Assembly (NCBI GenBank): GCA_029237695.1
Contig: CM055268.1
Coordinates: 55,141,131 to 55,205,130, forward strand
Source of the DNA: Conchocele bisecta
Taxonomy: Eukaryota; Mollusca; Bivalvia; Lucinida; Thyasiridae
Length of the DNA stretch: 64,000 nt
Reading direction: 5' to 3'
In this document: in pieces, positions 31,293-42,761 of the stretch
Position numbering within the stretch: position 1 is the first letter of the stretch
Layout of the letters: each line of letters starts with the position of its first letter
Notes under the pieces: generated by a model
Told to the model about the DNA's origin: nothing
What the model saw: only the letters and a program-made list of their open reading frames with translations
The model's database searches: none
Program-made: the position numbers and the translations under genes

Positions 31293-31827
31293 TGACATGT
31301 GTAAACGTACAAGCATACATATAACATTGATAATCATACTAATTACACCCAGCCCATTGGACCTATATGTCACCTTGTTGCAACATAAATGTTTCACTTG
31401 ATTCAAATAATGTCTGGTGTTTGCAGACCATGAGTTTCTGGTTGGATGCATTTGCCGGACAATGACCGGACCAACACTCAGCCCCAGACATACGGTCACA
31501 ACAGCTTACGGAGCATTTTACTCGTCAATACTGACAGCATTGATGTCTTAATGCGACCGTATTCTGTACACATGCGTGAGCAGGTCGATTAGCAGGCTCG
31601 GGATTTCCAGCAAATACATGCGACCGAATTATACAATTTGGCTGTATGGGTGTAACGTGATCACTTCAATGTGTGTACATGCATGAGGCCACAAAAAGCG
31701 GTAATTTTCCGATAATTAGTATTCCACATGCTAAAATAACGGTGTAACCCGCTATCGGAAAACGTGACGTATGTGAATTGGCTTTACTGTTATTTTGAGT
31801 CTTAAACCATTTCATGCGGGAACTAAA
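31293..31827. other. Unassigned spacer
   Basis: No recognised repeat. The open frame of 70 codons (31499-31287, minus) has no family resemblance. Confidence 0.4.
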
Positions 31828-31950
31828 TTCCCTTCATATCAAAATTAACAAAAACTTTTGATTTTATTTCCCTTTATATAAAAATTAACCCATTTTGTTT
31901 CTATTTCCCTTCGTATCAACATTAACCAACTTTTGTTTCTATTTCCCTTC
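31828..31950 (+). repeat. ~38-bp tandem, three and a half units
   Basis: Units start ttcccttcatatcaaaatta at about 31829, 31868, 31905 and 31943. Confidence 0.85.
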
Positions 31951-31968
31951 AGAGTATTATTCATGTGA

Positions 31969-32018
31969 GGTTACCACTCATTTGAACCGTCTCGACGAGA
32001 CGGTTCAACTGAGTGGTT
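31969..32018. mobile_element. Family A core palindrome
   Basis: gttaccactcatttgaaccg / cggttcaactgagtggt; only the inner ~50 bp, without the long outer arms. Confidence 0.8.
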
Positions 32019-32319
32019 TCATTCATTCAATCTGTATTTCCTCCTTTAAGGAGATTTAGCAGAAGTAACATACAATGCTATATACAGTACATGTAGAAAA
32101 CATACAAAAGTTACATGAGTGATAATATGACGAGTGCTGATATAGGTGTAAACCTACATCTGCGTGCTACATATGAGTATGTCAGTATGTGGTGCGCCTC
32201 GACTGGCCAACTGATCTCGGGGCATGTTTTTTGTTAGTTTGGTATGCCCCGGTTACAGGGCCATTCCGTCGCATCACGTACTACACGTGTCATTATCATT
32301 CTCCATATGTTTTTGGAAT

Positions 32320-32893
32320 ATCTAGCAATTACACCCTGAACATATTCCGCACAATATTCGCGATCATTGTAAAACAGTCAATTCGGAATGACAACAACAC
32401 ATCATCCAATAATGTGGTGTGCGGTTGCTTTCCTATCAATACACATATCACGTGTTCAGTCGAGCTAGAGCATAGTTCTTCAAACACCTCGATACCATAC
32501 GTTCGATGTGTGTAGTGTTTGAATGAGGTTATAATCCGCGATGTTAGATCGCAATCTGCTATAATGTGCTTTGCTAAGTCTACATACATTTTACCACAAT
32601 GCGAGCATGTTTTTTCAATGTCTACTGGCTTTGTTACCCAAAGTTGTGCGATAGGTTGCAATGTATGCATGTTGTATGTGTCGTGTGCACACTTATAGTA
32701 TAGACAATGCATGTGTATTTCCGTTGTCGTGTAGGTTCACAAATCGCATGAAGTCGGTATCTGAGGCCATGCGTGTTTGGCGTAATTGTTCTTGTTTTAT
32801 GTTAACAGTGTTGTTTACTATAGTTTCCACGACTGCTTGCTCGGGAACAATTTTAGCGATATACGATGTTCGCCGTCTATTGCCGGCAAGCAT
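32320..32893 (-). pseudogene. Non-LTR retrotransposon ORF2 C-terminal remnant
   Basis: Two overlapping minus-strand frames, 32893-32693 and 32712-32329, join through one frameshift near 32700. The second has a C-x2-C-x9-H-x4-C zinc-knuckle-like motif (residues C36, C39, H49, C54; about 32607-32551) followed by a Leu/Ile/Phe-rich tail, as in the region downstream of reverse transcriptase in many LINEs (known). No RT catalytic motifs remain, so it is a 5'-truncated dead copy. Clade not determined. Confidence 0.55.
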
Positions 32894-33159
32894 ATACTAC
32901 ATGTGCATCTGCATGTATGTGAATGTGACTATTAAATCGTAATTACACATAAAACATCTATTTCCAAACCAATGCTTATGTTTTCAGATATTTGGATTAA
33001 GGTCACCGTTACATGGTCAGCTAGTCGTTATACTTATACATTTGAATAGTAATTTATCTTGAGTAGCCATTGTGTCATTTCATAATGTTGTATTGTATTT
33101 ACCTCATGTTGTCATAACTATGTGACCTGAGTGAATAAACGAAAAGAACGTCTGTTTCA

Positions 33160-33392
33160 CTGAACTGGAGAAATGGGACTTATGGGTTTTGCGATCAGTG
33201 TATATCAAGATCAACATGTGCTTCCGTACAGACTGATCGGGATCTACACTGGTCTACACCAATCCAGCAAAGAAGCACATCTTCAAGCAAGTAATATATA
33301 TTATTATTGGGCTACAGGAGTGTGCTATTTCATCAGGAGCTACACTGGTAACAAATCCCATAAACCCCATTTCTCCATTACAACCACATATT
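33160..33392. mobile_element. Family O element
   Basis: ctggagaaatgggacttatg ... gcgatcagtgtatatcaaga at the left pairs with ggagctacactggtaacaaa ... cataaaccccatttctcc at the right. The next base pairs are the TA of a family F insertion. Confidence 0.82.
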
Positions 33393-33393
33393 A

Positions 33394-33492
33394 CAGTGGG
33401 GTCAGCGTGTAAGTGACACGCGAACGAACACGACAGGTTGGTTCCAACCTGTCGTGTTCGTTCGTGTGTTCACTTGCACGCTGACCCCACTG
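33394..33492. mobile_element. Family F palindromic MITE with TA duplication
   Basis: CAGTGGGGTCAGCG ... CGCTGACCCCACTG, 99 bp, flanked by TA at 33392-33393 and 33493-33494. Confidence 0.92.
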
Positions 33493-33550
33493 TACATGTA
33501 TATGCTTTCAGTTAATTCATAACGAACATCTTATCGTAGGTCTTGATCAG

Positions 33551-33861
33551 TAGCCTATTTCACCAACATTGCAAAGTATACTTATCTAGCAAAGTATACT
33601 TTGAGGGAGAAATTTGCAATTTGCAATTTAAGGATAAATTTATTAATTTTTATTATACGGAATGTATTACATTATCACAGCCATTTTGGCTGTGATAATG
33701 TAATACATTCAGTATAATAATTATGCATACTTTTAATCATCAAATATATGCAGTCGTTAGTTCTACATGAAATAATTCATTTCGCGAAAACTGAATGATT
33801 ACTCCCCCAAAGTATACTTTGCTAGATAAGTATACTTTGCAATTTTGATGAAATCAACTAC
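33551..33861. mobile_element. Family H palindromic MITE
   Basis: tagcctatttcaccaacatt ... aattttgatgaaatcaacta with core palindrome around cagccattttggctg and doubled aagtatacttatctagcaaa motifs at both ends. Confidence 0.88.
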
Positions 33862-34099
33862 TGGAACTACGATGGTCGCAGATGTTATAAGGTCGTTTTT
33901 GTCAATAATGGCGTAGTAAGCCTCTTGTTTTTATAATATAAATGTTTGTCAATCATCATAAAGCCTTGCTTTGGAGCATAAGTAGTAGTTAAGTTCGTGT
34001 TGCTCCCCACCAAGACAATTACAACAGAATATTCGTTGGCTCTTATTAACACAACCTCATTATGTTATAATTTGTACCTACACGTACACCATGCGAAGC

Positions 34100-34342
34100 A
34101 GGGGTCGTTTCACTAAACTTCGTATGACTAGGATGTTCGTCAATGCAAATTTAGGATCGTCGGGAAATTTCAGTTGATGGATTTACATTTATTGAGCATA
34201 GGCTGCATATGCAGCCTATGCTCAATAAATGTAAATCCAATAATTGTTTTCAACAAAACACTGTTAATGTGAAAGTTACAGACTATCATAATTTTGCACT
34301 TACGAACATTTTAGTCTGACGAAGTTTTGTGAAACGGGCCCT
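34100..34342. mobile_element. Family B hairpin MITE
   Basis: AGGGGTCGTTTCAC to GTGAAACGGGCCCT with intact central hairpin (gcataggctgcatatgcagc). Confidence 0.88.
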
Positions 34343-34680
34343 CAGCTGTGGAATCGCGTTGCATAGTTTGTGCCGTTATGACATTTGTTCTTTCATAGTG
34401 TATGCTATTTGGCTGATATATATTTGTATCAGGTAACCTGTCCTGTATTGACCGACTACGTACTGACTGATAACATATTGTTGTATATGGCATTGAGGTG
34501 ATACAAACATCCGGGTTACAACGAAGTGAAAACAGACGTTCCATATTCGGATGACGTCACGTGACGTTACCGAATGACTTCAGTGTAATGCAACGTAAAC
34601 AAGTCCGCGTTCTGTACATTAATAACGACATCATATGTGGTCATTTTCGAGCATAAAACGTTACCTGATAAATAGAATAC

Positions 34681-34880
34681 CAGGGGCCCGTTTCATTAAC
34701 TTCTTACGATCTTTCAATTTATGGATTTGCCTTTATTGCGCATAGGCTGCATATGTTCAATAAATGTAAATCCAATAATTATTTACAAGAAAACAATGTT
34801 AATGTGAAATTTACAGACTATCATAATGTTGCACTTACGAACATTTTAGTCGTATGAAATTTAGTGAAACGGCCCCCAGG
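34681..34880. mobile_element. Family B, hairpin shortened
   Basis: CAGGGGCCCGTTTCA to GAAACGGCCCCCAGG; the left arm lost the kink after cttcttacgat and the hairpin tip is reduced to gctgcatatgttc. Confidence 0.82.
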
Positions 34881-35069
34881 CTATTGTCTTTTGATATCAA
34901 GTTTATCAGACTCGGCTCGGAAACGGTAGGAATTCATTCCGTACGCAATCGTGCAATCGTGACATCTTCATCCCAAAACTAAATATTAGATGCTGACTCG
35001 GAACGGCCATTCGTTTGAATTACCCACTGCCATGTCAATCAAGTTTGCATAGCGTCAGATAATTATCGC

Positions 35070-35340
35070 ATAATTGAGACACTCCGTGCGATTTTGTACC
35101 TTCTGCGTAATTTCATGAAAAACGTTTACAAAATTTACAATATTTTCCGTAGATGGCGTCAAAAGTTGACAGAATTTTATATATATAATATATTTATTAC
35201 ATTCCGCATGTACTCTGAAACTTTTGTCAACGTTTGACTTTATTTTTAACAAATATGGTATTTTTTTTAAACGTATTTAATGAAATTACGCAGATGTCCG
35301 AAGATAAAAAAATCACATGCCGTACGCGTGTCTCATATCT
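35070..35340. mobile_element. Family N hairpin MITE
   Basis: gagacactccgtgcgatttt ... ttccgtagatggcgtcaaaa pairs with gttgacagaattt-side inverse and gatgtccgaagataaaaaaa ... cgtgtctcata. Arms of ~110 bp around a tatata-rich loop. Confidence 0.85.
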
Positions 35341-35630
35341 TTCCGGTTTGTCCCAGAAGTCAAATACGGACACAAGCAAATAACGTGTATGTGTTTTGCA
35401 CATTGTACATGGATTCTATTTATGTCACTGAGGCGGCTTCAATTTCTCTAATGAATCCGCAGAAATTACCTGCATCAGCCTACTAACAATTTCCTTGCTG
35501 TTGTTGTCTCATCACGCAACTGGCAAGTAGCTGTCGGAACAGCCAACCATGTTCATTTCCGCATGCGTGATCAGCGGTGAATTCGGAAATGGCGGCCGGA
35601 TCGCGTACATGTACAGCCCGCGGTAATCTT
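35341..35630. other. Unassigned spacer
   Basis: No repeat recognised and no convincing exon. Confidence 0.35.
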
Positions 35631-35633
35631 GCC

Positions 35634-35940
35634 CAGTAGCCGATTCCATCAACATTGCAAAGTATAATTTTCTAGCAAAGTATACTTTGCGGGAGTAATC
35701 ATTTACTTTTCCCAAAATGCATTATTTCATACAGAACTAACTACTGCATATATTTGACGATTAAAAGTATGCAGAATTATTATACTGAATTTATTACATT
35801 ATCACAGCCAAATTGGCTGTGATAATGTAATAAATTCAGTATAATAAAAATTAATAAATTTATCATAAAATTGAAAATTTCTCCCTCAAAGTATACTTTG
35901 CTACTAAAGTATACTTTGCAATGTTGATGAAATCGGCTAC
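35634..35940. mobile_element. Family H palindromic MITE
   Basis: gtagccgattccatcaacat ... gttgatgaaatcggctac; the terminal inverted repeats are exact over their outer 10 bp here. Core cagccaaattggctg palindrome. Confidence 0.9.
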
Positions 35941-36412
35941 AGATGATCAATGTTTCTGAACATCTATTGACAGAACAGACCAGAACATATCTTTATGCTT
36001 ACAACCGCAGACCGCAACATTCGGTATACGAGGACATGGTAATGGTATTAGCATGGCAAAAATGCGTCAGTCTGTCTGCTATAATTCTAATGTGGCATGA
36101 TATGCAAATAATGACGTTCCCATTGTGAGAGAAATGACTTACAGTCAATACCAAGTCGCCAACAAGCAAGTTGATTGTCTGACCATAAGCTGATTTCAAG
36201 CAGAATATACAAATGTTTTCAAATAAAGACATTGAAACTATTGGCAAGATTAGCGCAGGCGGTTGTGTATTATTTCTCTTCGTATTTCGCCGATATTGAT
36301 TTCGACAATGCAGCTATGGTTTTCACAAATGACGTGAAATTGTGGACAACTTGCGGAGCTCTCGCGGAACGTAATTCCACTTGTGTTTTGCCATTTATGT
36401 GAACTTTATACC

Positions 36413-36675
36413 TCATTGCCGTGTGATTTTGTACCTTCTGACAACTGTGTTATTTCGTGAAATACATTTACAAAATTTAACAGCTTTTTCCATAAATAAA
36501 GTCAAAAGTTGACTAATGTTTCAGAGTACATGCGGAATTATATTCCGCACGTACTCTGAAATTCGTGTCAACCTCTGAAGCCATTTACGGAAAATATCCC
36601 ATTTTCTGTAACTATATTTCATGAAATATCGCCAGATTTCCGTCGGTACAAAATGACATGGCGTGTCTCATATGG
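36413..36675. mobile_element. Family N hairpin MITE
   Basis: gccgtgtgattttgtacctt ... tcagagtacatgcggaatt / tattccgcacgtactctga ... aaatgacatggcgtgtctca. Confidence 0.85.
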
Positions 36676-36739
36676 CGATGAGATAATGGCAGTAATACCA
36701 GATCAAAATGAGATGGTCTACTGTTCCGAAGCTACTATC

Positions 36740-36975
36740 ACTGAAGAAATGGGGCTTATGGGTTTTGCGACCAGTGTAGATCCAGAGCAGCCTGTGCATT
36801 CGCACAGTCTGATCATGATATGCACGGTTCGCCATTCCATCAATGAAACCACCGTTATGCTTCTAACAAGCAATATTCAGTGTCATTAGGCTAAAGGGGT
36901 GTGCTGTTTGATCAGGAGCTGGACTGGTCACACATTCGATTTGCCCAATTTTTCCAGTGACAGCCACATATAAAG
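36740..36975. mobile_element. Family O element
   Basis: gaagaaatggggcttatggg ... gcgaccagtgtagatccaga ... gtgcattcgcacagtctgat ... gatcaggagctggactggtc ... ccagtgacagccacata. Confidence 0.8.
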
Positions 36976-37212
36976 AGTCGTATCCCATTGTCATATCCAT
37001 ATCTTGCCCATTAGCTGTGTATACTGTCACAGAAACCACACATGTATCAAAGGTGTTAATTCAAAGAAGGATGAGTGCTTCTTTCTGACTGTATAATCAG
37101 AAAAACGCACCATCATGTTTCGAATTAGAACGGTGAATACCCTATTCAGACTGCGTGGCTTCATTCGTAGGCTGGTATGGGTTTATACTGGTCCACAAAG
37201 GACATACATTTA

Positions 37213-37347
37213 CAGTGGGGTCAGCGTGTAAGTGCACACACGAACGAACGCGACATGTTGGAACGCTGACCCCACTGATTTCTGTCGTCCCCATGTCAGT
37301 GTCGTGTCGTGTTCGTTCGTGTGTGCACTTACACGCTGACCCCACTG
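37213..37347. mobile_element. Family F with rearranged centre, TA flanks
   Basis: Left CAGTGGGGTCAGCG preceded by TA (37211-37212), right CCCCACTG followed by TA (37348-37349). The centre has an extra ggaacgctgaccccactg half-copy and ~35 unique bases, so two partial palindromes are joined. Confidence 0.85.
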
Positions 37348-37547
37348 TAAACACCAAGTCTGCAATGACAATCACATTTTCAATAAATAAATAATAAACG
37401 TATTATACATAAATGACCGATAATTAATATCCATGACATGCAGTATATGACATTGATTGAAAATGTTCGCGGATAATGCTAAGTCAATTAGTTCTCTGTA
37501 TGACACAATGGGTATTATTACATTTACCATTTGTAGGAATACCTGTG

Positions 37548-37772
37548 GCCCGTTTCACTAAACTTCGTACGACTAAAATGTTCGTAAGTGCAAAATTATG
37601 ATAGTCTGTAAATTTCACATTAACACAGTTTTCTTGTTAACAATTATTGGATTTACATGTATTGAGCATATGCTGCAGCCTATGCTCAATAAATGCAAAT
37701 CCATCAATTGAAATTTACAGACAATCCTAAATTTACACGTATGAACATTTTAGTCGTTCCGATTTGTGGAAC
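37548..37772. mobile_element. Family B hairpin MITE
   Basis: tgtggcccgtttcacta ... tgctgcagcctatgctcaat hairpin ... tagtcgttccgatttgtgg; the right GGCCCC terminus is eroded. Confidence 0.82.
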
Positions 37773-37984
37773 CTATCTAAGCCGGGCAGACTGGGAGGGC
37801 CACAGGGACTCCGGTGTAGATATTTTCCACTGTAATTCAGGCATATGACCACTTCAAGACATATTTCCGTGCTTTGCGATCACAAACAGTACATCGGAGA
37901 TAGGCGACAGGACAATATCCACACATGGGTGTTCATGGTATCCGGTTTAGGGAGGTTACACTGGACAATGTATTACATATTGAC

Positions 37985-38420
37985 GTTGTACTGGGCGGGC
38001 GTCCGAGCGGGTAATCCTCAGTGCCGGCCCGTAAGCTTGTCCATGCAATAACTTCTTAACTCTTTGAACTCGAAAGCCCGCTATGTCGGTTTATGCAAAC
38101 AGTGCAGATCCAGATGAGACGGCTCGTAACGAGCCGTCTCATCAGGATCTGCACTGTTTGAAAGTAATTTTCATATTTTTGAGAAAAACAAATACCCCCT
38201 TTTCATAAATGGACTAATCTGAAAACAATTTTGTGACGATTGGATTGGTCGGAAAATCAGCACATCACAGTCCATTACAGTTACTTAGTGTTGAAAGGGT
38301 TAACGGAGCGTAACGAAATTCGGCAGAAATATTTATCACATGAGGACAAAAACATCCGATTGCTTTTCACAATAGTCTCATGACACACCTCCCGTTTACG
38401 GCCATTTTTATACTACGCCA
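37985..38420. mobile_element. Family S split by family P (P at 38056-38303)
   Basis: S sequence gggcgggcgtccgagcgg ... cttgtccatgcaataactt stops at 38055 and resumes at 38304 with ggagcgtaacgaaattcggc ... tttatcacatgagg ... cccgtttacggccattttta. P begins TTAACTCTTTGAAC and ends TTGAAAGGGTTAA. TTAA target use agrees with piggyBac. Confidence 0.8.
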
Positions 38421-38489
38421 CCGCGATATTGGAGGGGTAGTTAGCGTTTACCTTGTCCGTCCATAAAGTTCACTTTATTTTTTATAAAT

Positions 38490-38600
38490 AGAGGATCTTA
38501 CATGAGTGATGATTTAATATGTCATTTATTAAACATGTTTATTCTTTTCATAAGAAACGAGGCTTTGCTGAAATCATCACAAATGTTATATAATATGTAT
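38490..38600. repeat. AB hairpin fragment
   Basis: catgagtgatgatttaatat ... cataagaaacgaggctttgc; full hairpin version at 58990-59090. Both copies lie directly upstream of a G element with an AT-rich loop, so the pair may have been duplicated together. Confidence 0.6.
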
Positions 38601-38608
38601 TGCATCAT

Positions 38609-39051
38609 ATAATATTTTCAGCACAAAAATATTTACACAATTTCCTAACATTTGATTGGCCCGTAGAAAGTCTCTGTCCAAAATTTATATCCCAGTAAAC
38701 TCACACGCCGAACTACTTTCCGTAACCGTGAGGCGCAGTTAAAATAATTCTTAAGAAAACGGAAAATAAACACATTTTCTTGATGAATTTATTTCAAATG
38801 CTGGAATTATAAGGAATGAAAGGCGTTTTTGTGGAATTTATCGGGGAGATAAACTTGGAAAAGTCGCGGGAATACTGGACGAGGCCTTAAAAAAATTACA
38901 ATTTTCGAAAAGAAATCGAAAAAAAAAAGAGACTTTTTTTTTTATATTATTTTTCGAAAATTGTAATTTTTTAAGGCCTCGTCCAGTATTCCCGCGACTT
39001 TTCCAAGTTTATACCCCGATAAATTCCACAACAATGCCATTCATTCCTATA
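38609..39051. mobile_element. Family G with alternative AT-rich hairpin loop
   Basis: ttcagcacaaaaatatttac ... cattcattcctat. Instead of ggccggaaggcc the hairpin tip is a ~90-bp stem ccttaaaaaaattacaattt / aaattgtaattttttaagg (38884-38975). Confidence 0.88.
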
Positions 39052-39544
39052 TTGAAAATGCACTGATCACAAAACCTGTTTATGTAACGAGCTAATTTTA
39101 ATATTTATACTTAGTCTAGTGCATATTTATTTTTATTACACTGTGTTAATACACTGCGAGTGCCCATTGTATAACTGTACATGTTGAAATATGTCGACGT
39201 GATAAGGGATGGGATTTCACAGCCGTCGGGTACGATTTATGGCATTTCCATTATAAAACATTTCAAATAACCAACTGTTCTCCAAAACCTGCTAATTGAA
39301 ATACTGATGGAAACGTCATTAGATTAGAATGCATGGTTATTAATAATACTGGGATTGACACGAATTAACGAGCCATTATTTCCATATGAATTATGTTACA
39401 CGGGGGAATACTGGTCCTGATACAAAATATCACCTGCTGGGAAAAGTTACCTTATGTTATTTGGTAATGGGCAATGATTGTACATATGAAACATGTTAGT
39501 TTGTACCCATGAAAGATGTGCCATTTTTGAGGAAGAAATAACTG
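39052..39544. other. Unassigned spacer
   Basis: No recognised repeat or exon. Confidence 0.35.
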
Positions 39545-39680
39545 TGATGTTTTCTGTAGACGACGTCGAAAGTTGACGAAATTTTCTTAGCAAATGCGGA
39601 ATGCTATTCCACATTTGCTGCGAACATTTCGTGAACTGACTTGATTTACGGAAAATATCATACATTTTGTAAATATGTTG
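39545..39680. mobile_element. Family N core, diverged
   Basis: gttttctgtagacgacgtcg ... aaatgcggaatgctattcca ... acggaaaatatcatacattt; only the inner hairpin is recognisable. Confidence 0.65.
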
Positions 39681-39812
39681 TTATCATACATCGTACTTGT
39701 TATGTACAAACTCACTTAGTTTGGCATCATATGATTGTTCGTTATGGTCCTCTTTGCTGTGGGGGACCTACTTCTTCATTAATGCAATGGCCAACAACGT
39801 AGGCCCAGATCA

Positions 39813-40126
39813 GTAGCCGGTTTCATCAAAATTGCAAAGTATACTTATCTAGCAAAGTATACTTTGAGGGAGTAATCATTTATTTTTCTCGAAATGCATT
39901 ATGTCATACAGAACTAACGACTGCATACATTTGATGATTAAAAGTATGCATAATTATTATACTGAATTTATTACATTATCACAGCCAAAATAGTGTAATA
40001 AATTCAGCATATCAAAAATTAATAAATTTATCCTTAAATTAAAAATGTCTCCCGCAAAGTATACTTTGCTGGATAAGTATACTTTGATGGATAAGTATAC
40101 TTTGCAATGTTGGTGAAATAGGCTAC
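39813..40126. mobile_element. Family H palindromic MITE with local tandem duplication
   Basis: tagccggtttcatcaaaatt ... ttggtgaaataggctac. The right side has gataagtatactttgatg repeated. The core palindrome is damaged (cagccaaaatagtgtaat). Confidence 0.87.
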
Positions 40127-40442
40127 TGACTGTGCTGTTGCGCAGGCTGATCTGGGCCTACGTTCGTCGCGAACGTCATACGATCTATTTCGTCAACCGT
40201 CGGCCGAAACATAAATCACTCTAATGTACCGTTGATGCTTTAAACATTGACACCAATTAGTGGTAAATTACACAGTCCGTTTTAATTGTTCGTATGTCGG
40301 TCTACATACGACGTGTGTAACATTATCAGCCCGCTACAATCAGTAATTTCATCTATACTGATCATTCCGGAGATTAGCGTTGCTCATAATGTAACGGTAC
40401 GTCTTCTCCCGAACACATACTTTTGAACATGATCACTGCTGG

Positions 40443-40684
40443 TGGCCGTTTCACTAAACTTCGTACGACTAAAATGTTTATAAGTGCAAATTTAGGATCG
40501 TCTGAAAACTTCAATTGATGGATTTACATTTATTGAGCATAGGTTGCATATGCAGCCTATGCTCAATAAATGTAAATCAAATAATTGTTAACAAGAAAAC
40601 ATTGTTAATGTGACATTTACAGACTATCATAAATTTGAACTTACGAACACTTTAGTCGTACGAAGTTTAGTAAAACGGCCCCCA
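40443..40684. mobile_element. Family B hairpin MITE
   Basis: GGCCGTTTCACTAAACTTCG to GTTTAGTAAAACGGCCCCC with intact hairpin. Confidence 0.88.
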
Positions 40685-41188
40685 GGTTTCTATGTGTGAG
40701 TAGGCAGTTACAATCGACAGGTTTAGTGAGTCGATCATGGCCCGTTGGCGGGCATATTAAAATCAAAGAAAATGTGATTTCGTTTGTGGACGGTTGTTCC
40801 TGGTGCTATATAGGGACTAGATCCGACGTTATCTCGTTATACATGTATGTGTTACATGTAATAGTTAATCGTTGCATGGACTCACCTATTTCTCAATTAA
40901 ATGGGACAGGCAAAAACATTAAACATGTCCATTTGTGCTGTTTTTTGGCGTTTAGAGTTCTGCGACACATTACATATACCCGCATTCATTTTATATGCCA
41001 TACTTACTTACTTGCATAACATTACATTACATTTAGGCACCGTACACCGTTTCTCTTTAAGAGTTACTGTGCGCCTCTGTTTGCTACCATGCGCTTGTCT
41101 CATTTATTTGGTCCTACATTCATGCCTAAAAGTATTGTGAGGCAACCGGATAATACCTATTTTATTGTTTAGATAAAACAAACATATT
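40685..41188. other. Unassigned spacer
   Basis: Open frames of 107 and 79 codons overlap here in different frames with no family resemblance. Nothing else seen. Confidence 0.35.
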
Positions 41189-41189
41189 T

Positions 41190-41525
41190 ATCCCGTCAAC
41201 ACAGTGCGTATGTGCCGTGAAACACGGTGCCGTGAAACATTTTGTTTATATCCTGTCAATACGACATAATCACTGCGCAGGAATATGTGCGGTTTTCATA
41301 CTAGTCGATTCTCCGATTTTGAGAATGCGGCTGGGGTTATTTGTTGCATTTTAAAGGTATTTGTAGTGTTTACGGGATAAATAGAATAGTAGGTTAGTGC
41401 CGTGAATGAGAACAATATCTGGCGCGGCACGGAAACGGGATGGGCTCGCCGAGCCCATCCCGTTTCCGAAGCCTTGCCAGATATTGTTTTCCCATTCACG
41501 GCACTAACCTACTATTCGCTATATA
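41190..41525. mobile_element. Family C MITE, complete
   Basis: tttatcccgtcaacacagtg ... gtgccgtgaaacacggtgcc ... atagaatagtaggttagtgc ... gatgggctcgccgagcccatc hairpin ... cactaacctactattcgc. One of the longest C copies. Confidence 0.88.
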
Positions 41526-41619
41526 TTTCGTCCTGAAACTAATTTTAAACTCGTTAACTATTTGCTGTATCCTTCAAATCAAGTTGACAATCAAGACTTG
41601 TGCCTCAGAATAAAGGAAT

Positions 41620-41780
41620 TTACGGAGCCCCGCAGGGGACGTAGAATTATTTTTTACTAATTCGAACCCACGAAATAACGATTCGTTCCCTCAATTTAAG
41701 AATTCGTTTCCTCGATATAATAATTCGTTCCCATGAAAGAACAATTACGTTATTTCGTGGGCGGCGGCGGTGCTCCGTAG
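41620..41780. mobile_element. Family J element
   Basis: tacggagccccgcaggggac ... aattcgttccctcaatttaa minisatellite ... gcggcggcggtgctccgta. Short version of 45197-45484. Confidence 0.75.
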
Positions 41781-41878
41781 GAATTAGACAATATCCACCA
41801 CCAGTGTATGGCTAGAAACTCACAATGTCAAAGCCGAACAGTACAAGATAGTGACACACGAGTCGCATGGATACAATT

Positions 41879-42077
41879 AAGTGGAACCTCTCTAAACCGG
41901 ACACCAATAAAATACATGTGATCTTATTTTTGAGGAGTTTCTTGGTAATTACTCTCAGGTAATAATGTCTGTTCGTGGTCGCATATCACACAACTACATG
42001 TATGGCTCAGAATGATCACATGCCTGATTTACAGTAAGACCTCACAGGGTGTTCGGTTTAGAGAGGTTTCACTGTAT
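41879..42077. mobile_element. Family M element
   Basis: gtggaacctctctaaaccgg ... gttcggtttagagaggtttc followed by actgta. The interior (caggtaataatgtctgttcg ... ggctcagaatgat) is shared in reverse with 56222-56370. CAGTG..AACCTCT ends are typical of pogo/Tc1-type MITEs (from memory). Confidence 0.72.
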
Positions 42078-42283
42078 AATAACGACGTGTTGCCAACGTG
42101 ATCGACAGACCCGAATTACAAGCTGGTTGTAAATTGCTGTGAGGGATGTTCGATCGTTTATTGGCGCCATACCTACAAGTAAACATCAGATATAGTACAC
42201 CACCACGTTGTATCTCGGTTAAGCTTGCCGATTGTCTGCATACACTAGCATTCTGAGTATTTATTTCAAATAAGTCGCTGTGA

Positions 42284-42748
42284 CTTAAAGGTACATGCCC
42301 ACTCAGTAGGCACAAAATGTTCTTTATATCAGATATATCATCTGGGACATTTTCTGGCAAAATAAACGTTAATTCACCATTACCCCATGTATTGATTGGC
42401 ATAATTATACATTTTAAATCAGACGTAAATTTCCACTCTGATATCAGGGGCGATAACTGTGCTTCCTTAAAACGGTAACGGACATTACTATGCATTCTCA
42501 GTATTTATATTTTGATATGCAATGGTCAACTTAATAATCTGTCGAAAATAGTATTTGTTCCAGTGACGCATTTAATTAAAAGATAACATGCCTCGTGTCA
42601 TTATCAGTAAAATACATATTACTAACTGATTTTATCTATATAGCGGGCACTGGTAATTTTTAGAGCTGATGGATTAGTGGCATAATTATACACTTATGCA
42701 ATTCCTATAAGGAACAGTTGTGCTTACTAAGTGGTCATGTACATTTAA
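42284..42748. mobile_element. Family Q element, complete
   Basis: Terminal inverted repeats TTAAAGGTACATGCCCACT (42284) and the degenerate inverse ttactaagtggtcatgtaca (to 42748). The left ~250 bp recur at 29530-29778, the right ~250 bp at 60222-60470. A 145-codon minus-strand frame (42495-42058) overlaps the left end; its homologous part at 29.6 kb has several stops, so I do not call it a gene. Confidence 0.75.
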
Positions 42749-42761
42749 CTGGATAAATGTG

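Noticed and set aside
33160..33392. Family O as a tRNA-derived element
   Set aside because: It has inverted terminal repeats and a symmetric centre; I could not find convincing A and B boxes.
40696..41140. Two overlapping frames of 107 and 79 codons
   Set aside because: Cysteine- and histidine-rich composition without motif, overlapping in different frames, and no splice or repeat context.
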